Positions 24,865 through 33,654 of a stretch of DNA of 64,000 nucleotides are shown here, one piece after another (position 1 is the stretch's first letter; each line of letters begins with the position of its first letter). Position numbers and translations under genes: made by a program. Under the pieces are notes generated by a model that saw only the letters and a list, made by a program, of their open reading frames with translations, ran no database searches and had not been told where the DNA came from. Source of the DNA: JAPOXR01 sp965219635 (GTDB taxonomy: Bacteria > Pseudomonadota > Alphaproteobacteria > Rhodobacterales > Rhodobacteraceae); assembly GCA_965219635.1 (NCBI GenBank), contig OZ244783.1, positions 372,001 through 436,000 on the forward strand, read 5' to 3'.

Positions 24865-26372
24865 GATTGCCGGATCTCGCAAGCAATCTGTTGACCCTTA
24901 AGCCGCATCTGGACCGGTTGCGGGATCAGGGAGTCCAGAACCGGATCGCCGGCCGGAATCAGGGTGCCAACTCCGGTGCCAGCTTCAGCGCGGTTTCACC
25001 TGTAGATGGCAAGGTTATTTGCGAGGTCGCGCGAAGTGGAGAGGCCGATGTCGGAATGGCCGCCGAAGCCGCTGCGGCGGCTTTCCCTGATTGGCGGGAC
25101 ACGCCTGCCAGCAAGCGCCGCTCAATCCTCCATGCGGTTGCAGACAGGATCGAGAGTTGTGCCGAGGAACTGGCTGTCTGCGAGTCCTGGGACACGGGCC
25201 AACCAATCCGATACATGGCAAAGGCGGCAGTCAGAGGAGCAGAAAACTTCAGGTTCTTCGCTGACCGCGCGCCTTCTGCACGGGATGGCAGTTCACTTCC
25301 TTCGCCGACGCTATTGAACATCACTACTCGCGTTCCGATCGGTCCCGTTGGTGTCATCACGCCATGGAACACGCCATTCATGCTCTCGACCTGGAAGATT
25401 GCTCCAGCGTTGGCCGCAGGCTGTACAGTGGTCCATAAACCTGCCGAACTTTCGCCTGTGACCGCCAAAATGCTCGTCGATCTGGCGGAAGATGCCGGGT
25501 TGCCGCCAGGCGTCTTGAATGTCGTCAACGGATTTGGGGAAGAAGCGGGAGTCAGCCTGACGCGGCACCCGCTAATCCGGGCAATCGCATTCGTCGGTGA
25601 GAGCAGGACTGGCTGCGAAATCATGAAGCAGGGCGGTGACAGCCTGAAGCGTGTCCATTTCGAACTCGGCGGCAAGAATCCTGTCCTGGTGTTTGATGAT
25701 GCCGACCTGGAACGTGCGTTGGATGCGGTCATATTCATGATCTATTCGTTGAATGGTGAACGATGCACCTCGTCGAGCCGCTTGCTGGTACAGGACTCGA
25801 TCGCTCAAGAGTTCATCGAGAGGTTGAAGGAAAGAGTAGGGCGGATCCGCGTTGGCCATCCGCTGGATCCGGCAACTGAAGTCGGCCCGTTGATTGATCC
25901 TGGCCATGTGCGCAAGGTTGAGGGTTGTGTCAGGTCAGCCGAGGCAGAAGGAGCGGAAGTTGTTGCCGGTGGCAAGTCCCAGGATGGTTGCTGGTTCGAA
26001 CCGACGCTGATCCTCGGAGTCAGTTCCGAAATGAAGATCGCCCAGGATGAAGTCTTCGGCCCCGTTCTCGCTGTGCTTACCTTCAGGGACGAGGAGGAGG
26101 CACTGAGAATTGCCAATGATGTTCGCTACGGACTGGCCGGTTACATATGGACCAGGGACCTCGAACGGGGACTTAGGGTGTCGCAGAAACTGGAGGCCGG
26201 CATGATCTGGGTGAACTCGGAAAATGTCCGGCACCTTCCAACACCATTCGGCGGGATGAAGCAAAGCGGGATCGGACGCGATGGTGGCGACTGGTCATTT
26301 GAATTCTACATGGAGCAGAAACACATTGGCTTGGCCATTGGCGAGCATCCCATTCCGCGTCTCGGAAATTAG
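24861..26372 (+). CDS. hpaE: 5-carboxymethyl-2-hydroxymuconic semialdehyde dehydrogenase
   Basis: 503 residues from the TTG at 24861 (a TTG at 24867 has the better spacing from GGGAGG and may be the true start). The aldehyde dehydrogenase residues are all there: N170 in TPWNTPF, K193 in VHKPAE, E268 in FELGGKNP and C302 in NGERCTSS. It oxidises the ring-cleavage semialdehyde with NAD. Length, catalytic set and its place between hpaF and hpaD identify it. The overlap with hpaF points to coupled translation. Confidence 0.9.
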   Translation: MRLPDLASNLLTLKPHLDRLRDQGVQNRIAGRNQGANSGASFSAVSPVDGKVICEVARSGEADVGMAAEAAAAAFPDWRDTPASKRRSILHAVADRIESCAEELAVCESWDTGQPIRYMAKAAVRGAENFRFFADRAPSARDGSSLPSPTLLNITTRVPIGPVGVITPWNTPFMLSTWKIAPALAAGCTVVHKPAELSPVTAKMLVDLAEDAGLPPGVLNVVNGFGEEAGVSLTRHPLIRAIAFVGESRTGCEIMKQGGDSLKRVHFELGGKNPVLVFDDADLERALDAVIFMIYSLNGERCTSSSRLLVQDSIAQEFIERLKERVGRIRVGHPLDPATEVGPLIDPGHVRKVEGCVRSAEAEGAEVVAGGKSQDGCWFEPTLILGVSSEMKIAQDEVFGPVLAVLTFRDEEEALRIANDVRYGLAGYIWTRDLERGLRVSQKLEAGMIWVNSENVRHLPTPFGGMKQSGIGRDGGDWSFEFYMEQKHIGLAIGEHPIPRLGN

Positions 26373-26378
26373 ACTGCA

Positions 26379-27368
26379 ATGGCCGTTTTGGTAGATGCCA
26401 GCCCGCTGACGGAACCTCCGTTCAGGATAACCCGCCTTAGCCATGTAGAGTATGGTGTCAGCGATTTGGCCGCTTCCAGACGCTTCTATGTCGATACGGT
26501 TGGGTTGGTCGTCTCCTTTGAGGATGACTCACGGATTTGCCTTCGTGCGCTTGAAGAACGTGGACACCATAGCCTGCGCCTTGTTCAGTCAAAGAAGCCC
26601 GAAGTCAGGCAGATCGGGTTCAAGTTACCGGCAGAAACCGATCTCGACCGCGCGAAGGAGTATTTCGACGCTTCTGGAATGCAGGCGTTCTGGGACCAGC
26701 AGCAATTCATGGGACGGGTCCTCAGGGTGCGCGATCCCTGGGGCGTTCCACTTGAGTTTTATGCCCGGATGGAAAGGCTTCCGAGTCTTCACCAGCAATA
26801 TTGCCTCTATCGTGGCGTCAAGCCGCTTCGCATTGATCATGCCAACCTGTTCTTTCCAGACGTCGACGGCGCCACAGCCTTCTATGAGGGTCTGGGATTT
26901 CGGCTGACAGAATACACCGAAGATCCGGAGTCAGGCCGGAAGTGGGCGTCATGGCTGCACAGAAAAGGCAACGTTCACGACATCGCATTCACGAATGGGC
27001 GAGGGCCCCGATTGCACCATTCAGCTTTCTGGGTGGCAAATCCGCTACACATTATCGAGTTTCTCGACCTGATTTCGACGACCGGCTATCTCGCGAACAT
27101 TGAACGCGGGCCGGGCAGGCATGGTATCTCGAATGCGTTCTTTCTCTATGTGCTTGATCCCGACGGGCATCGGATCGAGATCTACAGCTCCGACTACCAA
27201 ACCGTGGATCCTGAACACGAACCGATCAAATGGGATCTTCACGATCCGACCCGCCAGACGCTTTGGGGCGCTCCTGCTCCCGCATCATGGTTCGAGAACG
27301 GCTCGCTCTTCGCCGGAACGCAAGTCACTGATCCGGTCTACGCTGGCTCGCCGATTGTTGCGCCATGA
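26379..27368 (+). CDS. hpaD: 3,4-dihydroxyphenylacetate (homoprotocatechuate) 2,3-dioxygenase
   Basis: 329 residues. The glyoxalase-fold type I extradiol dioxygenase has metal ligands H154 (RIDHANLFF), H213 or H214 (RLHHSAFW) and E267 (DGHRIEIYS), in the same places as known Fe(II)/Mn(II) homoprotocatechuate 2,3-dioxygenases. It opens the aromatic ring of homoprotocatechuate next to the hydroxyls. It begins six bases after hpaE and overlaps the next gene by four bases (ATGA). Confidence 0.92.
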   Translation: MAVLVDASPLTEPPFRITRLSHVEYGVSDLAASRRFYVDTVGLVVSFEDDSRICLRALEERGHHSLRLVQSKKPEVRQIGFKLPAETDLDRAKEYFDASGMQAFWDQQQFMGRVLRVRDPWGVPLEFYARMERLPSLHQQYCLYRGVKPLRIDHANLFFPDVDGATAFYEGLGFRLTEYTEDPESGRKWASWLHRKGNVHDIAFTNGRGPRLHHSAFWVANPLHIIEFLDLISTTGYLANIERGPGRHGISNAFFLYVLDPDGHRIEIYSSDYQTVDPEHEPIKWDLHDPTRQTLWGAPAPASWFENGSLFAGTQVTDPVYAGSPIVAP

Positions 27369-28237
27369 GCAATCCAGCCGTCAGGATAGCGAGTTACCGT
27401 TACAGGCAGGAAGACCATTACGGGGTTGCAACCGACGACGGCATAATCCCGCTGTCGCCGCTATTTCCGGAATGGAGGACGCTTCGAAACGTCATTGCGT
27501 CCGGTGGGTTGGAACGGCTTGCAGAGGTTGGAGCTAGCCGGCAGCCGGAGCTCGCAGCTTCTGAGGTCGAGTTCGGTATTCCGGTACCAGACCCGCAGAA
27601 GATAATCTGTGTCGGCATCAACTATCCGGCACGCAATGACGAATATGCTGACGGAACTGATGCGCCTGCCTATCCGTCCCTATTTGTCCGCTTTCCTGGA
27701 TCGTTCGCCGGGCACGGGCAGGGCATTGTGCGCCCACGCGTGTCCGACAAGTTTGACTACGAAGGAGAAATCGTTTTGGTCATTGGCCGCCCGGGGCGGC
27801 ATATCTCGGAAGCGGATGCACTTTCGCATGTTGCAGCACTGACACTTTGCAATGAGGGCACGGTTCGCGATTGGCTGAGGCATGCAAAGTTCAACGTTAC
27901 GCCCGGCAAGAACTTCGAAAAGTCAGGGGCAATGGGCCCTTGGCTAGTTCCATTTGAAGACCCACGGCAAATCCGGGACATTCTGCTGACGACCAGGATC
28001 AATGGTGAGATTCGACAGCAGGACCGGACCAGCCGGATGTTGTTCCCGCCTGCGCGCCTCATTGCGTACATATCGACCTTCACCAGGCTTGTGCCTGGCG
28101 ATTTGATCGTATCCGGCACGCCAACGGGGGCGGGGGCGCGGATGGATCCGCCAGTCTATCTCAAGCCCGGTGACACCGTTGAGGTGGAAGCGGAGGGGAT
28201 CGGAGTCCTGATGAATCCAGTGGTGGATGAACCTTGA
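27365..28237 (+). CDS. hpaG: Fumarylacetoacetate-hydrolase-family enzyme (HpaG-like)
   Basis: 290 residues with the FAH fold and its divalent-metal site (VGINYPARNDEY; FDYEGEIVLVIG; EKSGAMGPW). In homoprotocatechuate pathways FAH-family HpaG decarboxylates 5-oxo-pent-3-ene-1,2,5-tricarboxylate and isomerises the product. E. coli HpaG is a fusion of two such domains (about 430 residues), or the two are split into HpaG1 and HpaG2. Here only one single-domain copy is present, so it may do both steps or one copy lies elsewhere. Four-base overlaps at both ends show an operon. Confidence 0.85.
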   Translation: MSNPAVRIASYRYRQEDHYGVATDDGIIPLSPLFPEWRTLRNVIASGGLERLAEVGASRQPELAASEVEFGIPVPDPQKIICVGINYPARNDEYADGTDAPAYPSLFVRFPGSFAGHGQGIVRPRVSDKFDYEGEIVLVIGRPGRHISEADALSHVAALTLCNEGTVRDWLRHAKFNVTPGKNFEKSGAMGPWLVPFEDPRQIRDILLTTRINGEIRQQDRTSRMLFPPARLIAYISTFTRLVPGDLIVSGTPTGAGARMDPPVYLKPGDTVEVEAEGIGVLMNPVVDEP

Positions 28238-29040
28238 GCTTGACAAATCAACAGATAGCGGCAGCCGCAAGGCGGCTGTATGAAGCGGAATGCACGCAAG
28301 TCCAGATTGGCCTCTTGTCACAGGAGTTTCCGCAGCTGACTTTGGAGGATGCCTATCGCATTCAGCATGAACTGGTTTCCATCAAGGAGAACTCAGGACG
28401 TCGCAGGATCGGTTGGAAGATCGGATTGACATCCAGGGCCATGCAGATGGCATTGGGTATCACGACACCGGACAGCGGTGTTCTCTTTGATGACATGCTG
28501 TTCGAGAATGGAAGCACAATTCCGCGGGGTACATTCATTGCGCCGAGGATTGAGGCTGAGATTGCGTTCCGACTTAATGCTCCCCTGGAGGGCCCCGGCC
28601 TAACCCGGGACAAGGTGATTGAAGCCGTGGACTGGGCTGCGCCAGCGTTGGAGATCCTCGACACACGAATACTGCGTCAGGACCCGGTATCCGGAACCCG
28701 CCGCAATGTGTGTGACACAATCGCCGACAACGCCGCCAACGCCGGGCTTGTGCTGGGAGAAGATCGTCATGAAATCGCTGGTCTCGACTTGAGGTGGATC
28801 GGTGCAATTGTTCAGCGGAACGGGGAAGTAGAGGAAACCGGTTTAGGTGCTGGAGTGTTGAATGATCCTTTGATCGCAGTGGAATGGCTCGCAGTGCGGT
28901 TGGCCAGCATCGGCGAGCGTTTGCGTGCAGGGGACTTTGTTCTCTCGGGCAGCTTCATTCGCCCGATCGAAGCCGTTTCTTCGAGCGAATTCCATGCTGA
29001 TTTCGGTGAATTTGGATCGGTGTCGGTGACTTTTGAATGA
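28234..29040 (+). CDS. hpaH: 2-oxo-hept-3-ene-1,7-dioate hydratase
   Basis: 268 residues from a TTG whose last bases overlap the hpaG stop. It belongs to the hydratase/decarboxylase family (MhpD/HpaH): RIGWKIGLTSRAMQ, FIAPRIEAEIAF with the metal-binding Glu residues, and GAGVLNDPLIAVEWLA. It adds water to 2-oxohept-3-enedioate, giving the substrate of the aldolase HpaI. HpaI is not found behind it or anywhere in the window as a recognisable class II hpcH/hpaI gene, so the pathway here is incomplete. Confidence 0.88.
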   Translation: MSLTNQQIAAAARRLYEAECTQVQIGLLSQEFPQLTLEDAYRIQHELVSIKENSGRRRIGWKIGLTSRAMQMALGITTPDSGVLFDDMLFENGSTIPRGTFIAPRIEAEIAFRLNAPLEGPGLTRDKVIEAVDWAAPALEILDTRILRQDPVSGTRRNVCDTIADNAANAGLVLGEDRHEIAGLDLRWIGAIVQRNGEVEETGLGAGVLNDPLIAVEWLAVRLASIGERLRAGDFVLSGSFIRPIEAVSSSEFHADFGEFGSVSVTFE

Positions 29041-29388
29041 CGACGCAGTCACGCACTGCGTTTGTATTACAGGCAAGTTCAGGTTTGGGCGCACTGGAGT
29101 GTGCAGGACCGAGTCATCGCAACCCTGTTTGATTGCCGGCATGCGGAGGCCATTTGCCTGGGGGTTCGTCCAAGGATGTTTCCAGGGGATGGCAAGAGCG
29201 CGGCTTGTCAATGCTGCCTGGTGGCTGTCGAAGCCCGTCGGCCAATCCCGTCCGAGTGCTGTTGTCATCGCCACAGCAGGCAGCAACCGGCACCTGCACA
29301 GCAAAGCTGTCCGCATGCTGCGCTGGAAATTGCTCGTTGTTGCGTTTTATGTTCGGAAGCCGGAATATGTTCCGGACCATCAGGCAAC
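29041..29388 (+). other. Stretch without a supported gene, with a short palindrome
   Basis: No recognisable product in any frame. It contains CCGGAA-TATG-TTCCGG at 29360-29375, just before the PepSY-like gene. It likely carries that gene's promoter. Confidence 0.4.
29360..29375. promoter_or_regulatory. Inverted repeat CCGGAA-TATG-TTCCGG
   Basis: Perfect 6-bp arms and a 4-base spacer, ending 13 bases before the PepSY-like start. Probably an operator; a short RNA hairpin is the other reading. Confidence 0.4.
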
Positions 29389-29697
29389 ATGATGAGTGGA
29401 TTGATGAAACTGACCGAATATTTCCGACCATTAGCAATCGCCGCACTGTCACTCTCGGTTCTGGGCGCGTCCTCGGTGTTGGCCAGCGACGACGACCATT
29501 GCGACTCTGGACCGCGTTCGGACTGGGTTTCCGTAGACGAGCTCAAGGCACACCTGACCGAGCAAGGCTGGCGAGTCCGGCGTGTAGAGGAAGATGACGG
29601 GTGCTTCGAGGTATACGCTATCGACAATGAGGGCCGAAGAGTTGAGGCGTATGTTCATCCAATAACGCTGAAACTCAAGAAGTTGGAATGGGAGTGA
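29389..29697 (+). CDS. PepSY-like small exported protein
   Basis: 102 residues from ATG 29389 (ATG 29404 would remove five residues and also leave a good signal peptide). After a signal peptide (hydrophobic ALSLSVLGASSVLA) the mature part reads WVSVDELKAHLTEQGWRVRRVEEDDGCFEVYAIDNEGRRVEAYVHP in short blocks, which is the PepSY pattern of an amphipathic helix followed by a strand pair; it ends LKLKKLEWE. PepSY proteins are periplasmic and may inhibit proteases or sense conditions. Two cysteines (DDHC, GCFE) could form a disulfide. No partner gene (oxidoreductase or sensor kinase) is adjacent. Confidence 0.7.
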   Translation: MMSGLMKLTEYFRPLAIAALSLSVLGASSVLASDDDHCDSGPRSDWVSVDELKAHLTEQGWRVRRVEEDDGCFEVYAIDNEGRRVEAYVHPITLKLKKLEWE

Positions 29698-30095
29698 TGC
29701 AGGGAGTCGACCGTGCGGCACAGAGCGTTCAGGTTTGAGGTGCAGCTTTAGGTCTCCTGCATTGGCTGGTGGCGGCTTCCACCCCGGATGCCTTGATCTC
29801 GAAGGAAGGTCTGGGCTTGGTCCTTGATCTGGAAGAGTAGCTGGATCCCGCCGCGATCGCGTTGGTGTGCATAAGGCGGTACGCGGCATGTTTGGCAGTG
29901 AGAGGACTTGGCAGGAGCTTTGTTGCACTGCTGGAATTCTTTCACGACAGGTCGCCATCCGGAACAGGCCGTATGCTGGAAGAACTGAACTGTCCGGGTT
30001 CGCATATTCTGCGCCGGTCATGGCGCCAGCACCAACACTCGGCCAATTCAATTCCGGTTCCGAACCGTACGAACTCGGCATGCAAGCCTGATGAC
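29698..30095. other. Stretch without a supported gene
   Basis: Several short open frames on both strands have no family likeness and no good ribosome site. It lies between the convergent PepSY-like and unknown genes. Confidence 0.4.
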
Positions 30096-31100
30096 TTAAG
30101 ATTCCGCCGAACCTAACGCGCTCTCCCGCACGGGACGTGGCTTTCCAAGCGCGATGACAGTTTCGATTGTGACCGGTTCGTTGTCTGTCAGAGGCCTGTT
30201 GATTTTATTCCATGCTTTCTGGGCAACACTCTTGAGGCCTCTGAGTTTCTCCGCACCGGCGACAGCCTGCTTATCCCCACCGTAATGGTCAAACCACGGC
30301 AAACCGCGGGCAGCGTATTCCTGCGCCGTGGGCGGCTTCGTCGGCGGCCGTTCTCCGGTTACCGAGATCCATTGTGCAGAGTTGAGTAGTGAGATGAAGC
30401 AGCGGCTGCTGTGGCGCTGGTCCCAAGCATCGAGCCCAAACTTGTCATCGTATATCTTCTGCTTCATCCGGCCACCTGGCGAGAGTCCCATCGCGTCCAT
30501 GCTCGCTGCGGCTGGAGCCAACTGAAACATGACATTTTGGAACGATCTGCGCCGTTGCGCAATGAACGCGTTGTAGCGTTCTGCCTTCAACGGATAGGCT
30601 GAAATCTGAATCCCGCCATGAACTGCGGCGCCGGTCAACTGTTCCTCAACCGAGTAGCCTTCGCCAAGGGGCATTGCGACGAACTGGCGGATAATTCCCT
30701 TCTCGACACAGTAACCGTCAAGCCAAGGCTGCTCGGGCAGCACCGCGTAGTCCTGCGGGTCTTGGTTCAGGTGGTTGACCCATGAATCTCCAGTAATCGC
30801 GCAGATCTTCCCTGTCGCTACCTTCACCGCGAACGGGTAGACCGATTGGAAATTGATCCACATCGCTTCGGCCTGGTGCATTGGCGCGATCACGCCACCC
30901 CTTTCGCGCCACGCTTCCGGCAGGTGCGCGGCATAGTCATCCAGATGCCGCAGTGGAAATGCTCCGAGCCCCGGTGGCAACGGATAGTCGTCTCCATCGT
31001 CAGGAATACGCAGGGTACGCTGGAAGTTGATGCTGCAGAGCGCTCTTTCATGCACCTCCGGAAAATAGAATTCGAGGCTGTCGTCCTTGAGCAAAATCAT
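30096..31100 (-). CDS. Conserved-type hypothetical protein, partner of XRE regulator
   Basis: 334 residues, soluble, no signal peptide or membrane segment. Notable blocks: AMWINFQSVYPFAVKVATGKICAI, VLPEQPWLDG, GIIRQFVAMPLGEGYSVEEQLTG and GGIQISAYPLK. I recall similar sequences annotated only as hypothetical in other bacteria, including actinobacteria, but I cannot name a family with confidence. The start has GGTAAGGAG nine bases before it and lies 12 bases after the regulator's stop, so the two genes form an operon and may act as a regulator/effector pair. No catalytic motif is recognisable. Confidence 0.7.
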   Translation of the reverse strand: MILLKDDSLEFYFPEVHERALCSINFQRTLRIPDDGDDYPLPPGLGAFPLRHLDDYAAHLPEAWRERGGVIAPMHQAEAMWINFQSVYPFAVKVATGKICAITGDSWVNHLNQDPQDYAVLPEQPWLDGYCVEKGIIRQFVAMPLGEGYSVEEQLTGAAVHGGIQISAYPLKAERYNAFIAQRRRSFQNVMFQLAPAAASMDAMGLSPGGRMKQKIYDDKFGLDAWDQRHSSRCFISLLNSAQWISVTGERPPTKPPTAQEYAARGLPWFDHYGGDKQAVAGAEKLRGLKSVAQKAWNKINRPLTDNEPVTIETVIALGKPRPVRESALGSAES

Positions 31101-31112
31101 TTGTGTTTCTCC

Positions 31113-31466
31113 TTACCAATTGCCGTCCCGCACTTCGCGCACAACCCGCAGTACCGCTTCGTCGGGGGCTTCCTTCAACTGGCGGATCAGATCAGCGAAC
31201 AACCGCGGCCGCCTGCGGATGATGGCTTGCAAATCTGCAGACACCTTGCCGGCGAGCGCCAGCATGACATCGGGATCCTCGCCGAGTTCTTTTGCTAGCC
31301 GCAAAGTGGTCGCCTCCGAGGGCGGAGCAACTTCTTCGCGCTCGATCTTGCTGAGATATGCAGGTTCAATGCCGACGCGACCGGCAACCTGGCGTACCGA
31401 GTAACGCCGATCGTTCTTGCGCAGCCGTTCGCGCATGGTGCGTATCGTTGATCCAAAGTGCGTCAT
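31113..31466 (-). CDS. XRE-family transcriptional regulator
   Basis: 117 residues from ATG 31466. The N-terminal helix-turn-helix spans about 8-63 (MRERLRKNDRRYSVRQVAGRV, GIEPAYLSKIEREE, SEATTLRLAKELGEDPDVML). The C-terminal third (LQAIIRRRPRLFADLIRQLKEAPDEAVLRVV) is helical and may dimerise or bind the partner. It heads the two-gene leftward operon. Its start codon lies inside a palindrome that also covers the -10 of an excellent promoter, which suggests negative autoregulation. There is no ribosome site before the ATG, consistent with a leaderless mRNA. Confidence 0.8.
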   Translation of the reverse strand: MTHFGSTIRTMRERLRKNDRRYSVRQVAGRVGIEPAYLSKIEREEVAPPSEATTLRLAKELGEDPDVMLALAGKVSADLQAIIRRRPRLFADLIRQLKEAPDEAVLRVVREVRDGNW

Positions 31467-31501
31467 GTGTCGTATATAGGACACATTATGGCATTTGTCA
31501 A
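31465..31501 (-). promoter_or_regulatory. Promoter and overlapping palindromic operator of the XRE operon
   Basis: On the minus strand: TTGACA (31501-31496), a 17-base spacer, TATATA (31478-31473), then six bases to the ATG at 31466. The 22-base palindrome ATGTGTC-CTATATAC-GACACAT (31486-31465) has perfect 7-bp arms and is centred on the -10. Transcription would begin at or within a base or two of the start codon. Confidence 0.75.
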
Positions 31502-31603
31502 TTCCCGCTGTGCGGAGGGTAGGGGCTGGCATTCTGGAGCAGCAACTGATCCATCAGGATTGCGGTGTTTCCACTGGCGCAGCCATCTGGCCCGGCAACC
31601 GGT

Positions 31604-33148
31604 CTAGCCAGGAGGAATGCCGGATTCTGCGTCGAACACTTCGTCCGCAATCCGCCGCAAACTTCCGTAGGCAAACGGTCCGGACGCAACAATTTTGCCG
31701 CCCCGCTCAATCAGACGCTCTGCGTCGTGATCCAGGACTATTCCTCCGGCTTCCTCGACAAGAAGCAACCCGGCCAGGCAGTCCCAAGCATTCATGTGTT
31801 CCTCAATGAAGGCAGAAAATCTGCCAGATGCGACATATGCGAGGCCCAACGCTCCCGAGCCGCTGCGCGAGAAGATGATCCGTTCGTCAAGGAGCCTTCC
31901 GATAAGAGCAGAGGTTGTTTCGTTCCTGAACTTTGGCGAGAAACCGACGCCGGAATATCCCTCCGACAGATCCACGCCTTGAGACACATGCTGAATGGTT
32001 CCGTTCAGTCGAGTGCCGTGGTTGCGGCGGCAATCGTACATTTCATCATGAACCGGATCATTAATGACGCCAATGACAGTATGCGGGCCTCTGACGCAGG
32101 CTATTGAAATGCACCAGACAGGGATGCCCCTGACAAAGTTCGCAGTGCCGTCGATTGGATCGATGACCCAGGTGAATCCCGAGCTATCCGGCTTGCGATC
32201 GAATTCCTCGCCGATGATGCCGTCATCTGGAAACCGTTTGGAGATTTCTGACCTGATGAGATGCTCAGCATTCCGATCAGCTTCGGAAACAAGGTCGCCC
32301 GGGCCCTTGCTTTCTATATGCAGTTTCGAAACTTCACCGAAATAACCCATAGTCAAATCGCCAGCCAACCTTGCGATATCGATCGCCGCTTCATGCCGGT
32401 CCTGGATGGGGTCCGGTGATTGCTGCTGCTGCGAAATGCGTGCCGAGTGGGCAAACTCAAGGAACTTGACAAGCAGCTGTGCGAACTCATCACCCTGAGC
32501 GCCTTTTTCAAGCTGGCTGCGGCACTCTGCCTGCTTGCTGCCAAGTTCGGCTGTCATGTCGTTGACGAGATCAAGCGCATAATCCGCCGTCATTTCCGGG
32601 TGATACTGGGTGGTAAACACATGGCGGCCCCGGGCGAAAGCGGCAACCGGACACGAAGGGCCGGTGCCGACCACCCTGCAACCGGCGGGAAGCTCCGAAA
32701 CCTGTTCCTCATGGAAAGAGTAGAGGTCGATTGATCTCTGTTCAGGCGGCATCCAGTCTTCATTTCTGACAAACTCGGTGGTTTCTATACCCGCAGACCA
32801 GCCGAACCTGTTTAGAGCGACTTCACCTCCAAGAGCCTTTGCTATCGCCTGGTGACCGAAGCAGCAGCCAAACAACGGGATGTTCCTGGAGTCCACGTCT
32901 CGAATGAACTCAAGCAGGCGGATCACCCAGCCTTGCTCGTCCTGCACGGAGGCAGAACTGCCGCAGACGATATAGCCATCATGGTCGTCGACGCGTTCCG
33001 GAAGTTCACCGTCAGTGACCCTGACCGGGCGATACTCCCAGTGCGGTCTGATCGGGGACAGCAATGCGCGGAACTTCTCGCCATCGTCGGGATGGCGCTT
33101 CGCAAATTCGGACGTGTCGTTGCAGGTGATCAGTATTGCAATCTTCAT
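31604..33148 (-). CDS. Fusion of class I glutamine amidotransferase and inositol monophosphatase
   Basis: 514 residues in two domains. Residues 1-200 form a class I glutamine amidotransferase with nucleophile C96 (FGCCFGHQ) and H183/E185 (QYHPEM). Residues about 248-505 form an inositol-monophosphatase-fold phosphatase: GDLVSEADRNAE, metal ligands E314/E315 (IIGEEF), D330-P-I-D333-G-T (WVIDPIDGTANF) and the later NAWDCLAGLLLVEEAGG. The first half alone resembles the GMP-synthase-like amidotransferases of unknown partner; the second half alone resembles SuhB/HisN-type phosphatases. Both active sites are complete. A linker of about 45 residues (residues 205-248) joins them. Ammonia supply to a phosphorylated polyol is one guess; substrates are unknown. 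Confidence 0.85.
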   Translation of the reverse strand: MKIAILITCNDTSEFAKRHPDDGEKFRALLSPIRPHWEYRPVRVTDGELPERVDDHDGYIVCGSSASVQDEQGWVIRLLEFIRDVDSRNIPLFGCCFGHQAIAKALGGEVALNRFGWSAGIETTEFVRNEDWMPPEQRSIDLYSFHEEQVSELPAGCRVVGTGPSCPVAAFARGRHVFTTQYHPEMTADYALDLVNDMTAELGSKQAECRSQLEKGAQGDEFAQLLVKFLEFAHSARISQQQQSPDPIQDRHEAAIDIARLAGDLTMGYFGEVSKLHIESKGPGDLVSEADRNAEHLIRSEISKRFPDDGIIGEEFDRKPDSSGFTWVIDPIDGTANFVRGIPVWCISIACVRGPHTVIGVINDPVHDEMYDCRRNHGTRLNGTIQHVSQGVDLSEGYSGVGFSPKFRNETTSALIGRLLDERIIFSRSGSGALGLAYVASGRFSAFIEEHMNAWDCLAGLLLVEEAGGIVLDHDAERLIERGGKIVASGPFAYGSLRRIADEVFDAESGIPPG

Positions 33149-33276
33149 CGACTTTTTCGCTTGCCGGGAGGTTCAATTCAACCGCGCTACTATTGCTGCA
33201 AACGGGCCAAGGCAGCCGAATGCATGTACTTTGCAGTCTTCCGCGAGTTGTTGGGGGTTTCAGTTCGGGGCGTGCC

Positions 33277-33654
33277 TCAATTGAGGTCGGATGCAAACTT
33301 CTTGAGGATTTCCATCGGCACGATTTCCAGCGCCTTCATGTGCGTGGACTGCAGGCGCACCCTTGGAGCCGCTCCGTGTTCGTATGCCTGCAGAAATCGC
33401 CCGGCGCACAGGCACCAGCGGTCGCCATCGGCAAGCCCCGAGAACCCGAACTCTTCCCGAGGAGTGGACAGGTCATTGCCGACAGATTTCGAGAATTCGA
33501 GGAACTCCTCTGTCATTTGGGCGCAAACCGTGTGGCTCCCCAGATCTTCGCTCGAGGTGTCGCAACAGCCATTCCGGTAGAATCCGGTGACCGGGTCGGT
33601 CGAGCAGGGTTCAAGGGGCGCACCAAACACATTCAGGGATTCATCCAGTGCCAT
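33277..33654 (-). CDS. DUF2237-family protein (COG3651)
   Basis: 125 residues, full length for this family of unknown function. Recognisable blocks: SLNVFGAPLEPCSTDPVTGFYRNG in pieces (NVFGAPLEPC; TGFYRNGCC), DLGSHTVCAQMTEEFLEFSKS, and DRWCLCAGRFLQAYEHGAAP. Several conserved cysteines and acidic residues look like a metal site. AAGGAGAGG lies before the start. It is transcribed with the amidotransferase-phosphatase fusion, 128 bases upstream of it. Confidence 0.8.
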   Translation of the reverse strand: MALDESLNVFGAPLEPCSTDPVTGFYRNGCCDTSSEDLGSHTVCAQMTEEFLEFSKSVGNDLSTPREEFGFSGLADGDRWCLCAGRFLQAYEHGAAPRVRLQSTHMKALEIVPMEILKKFASDLN

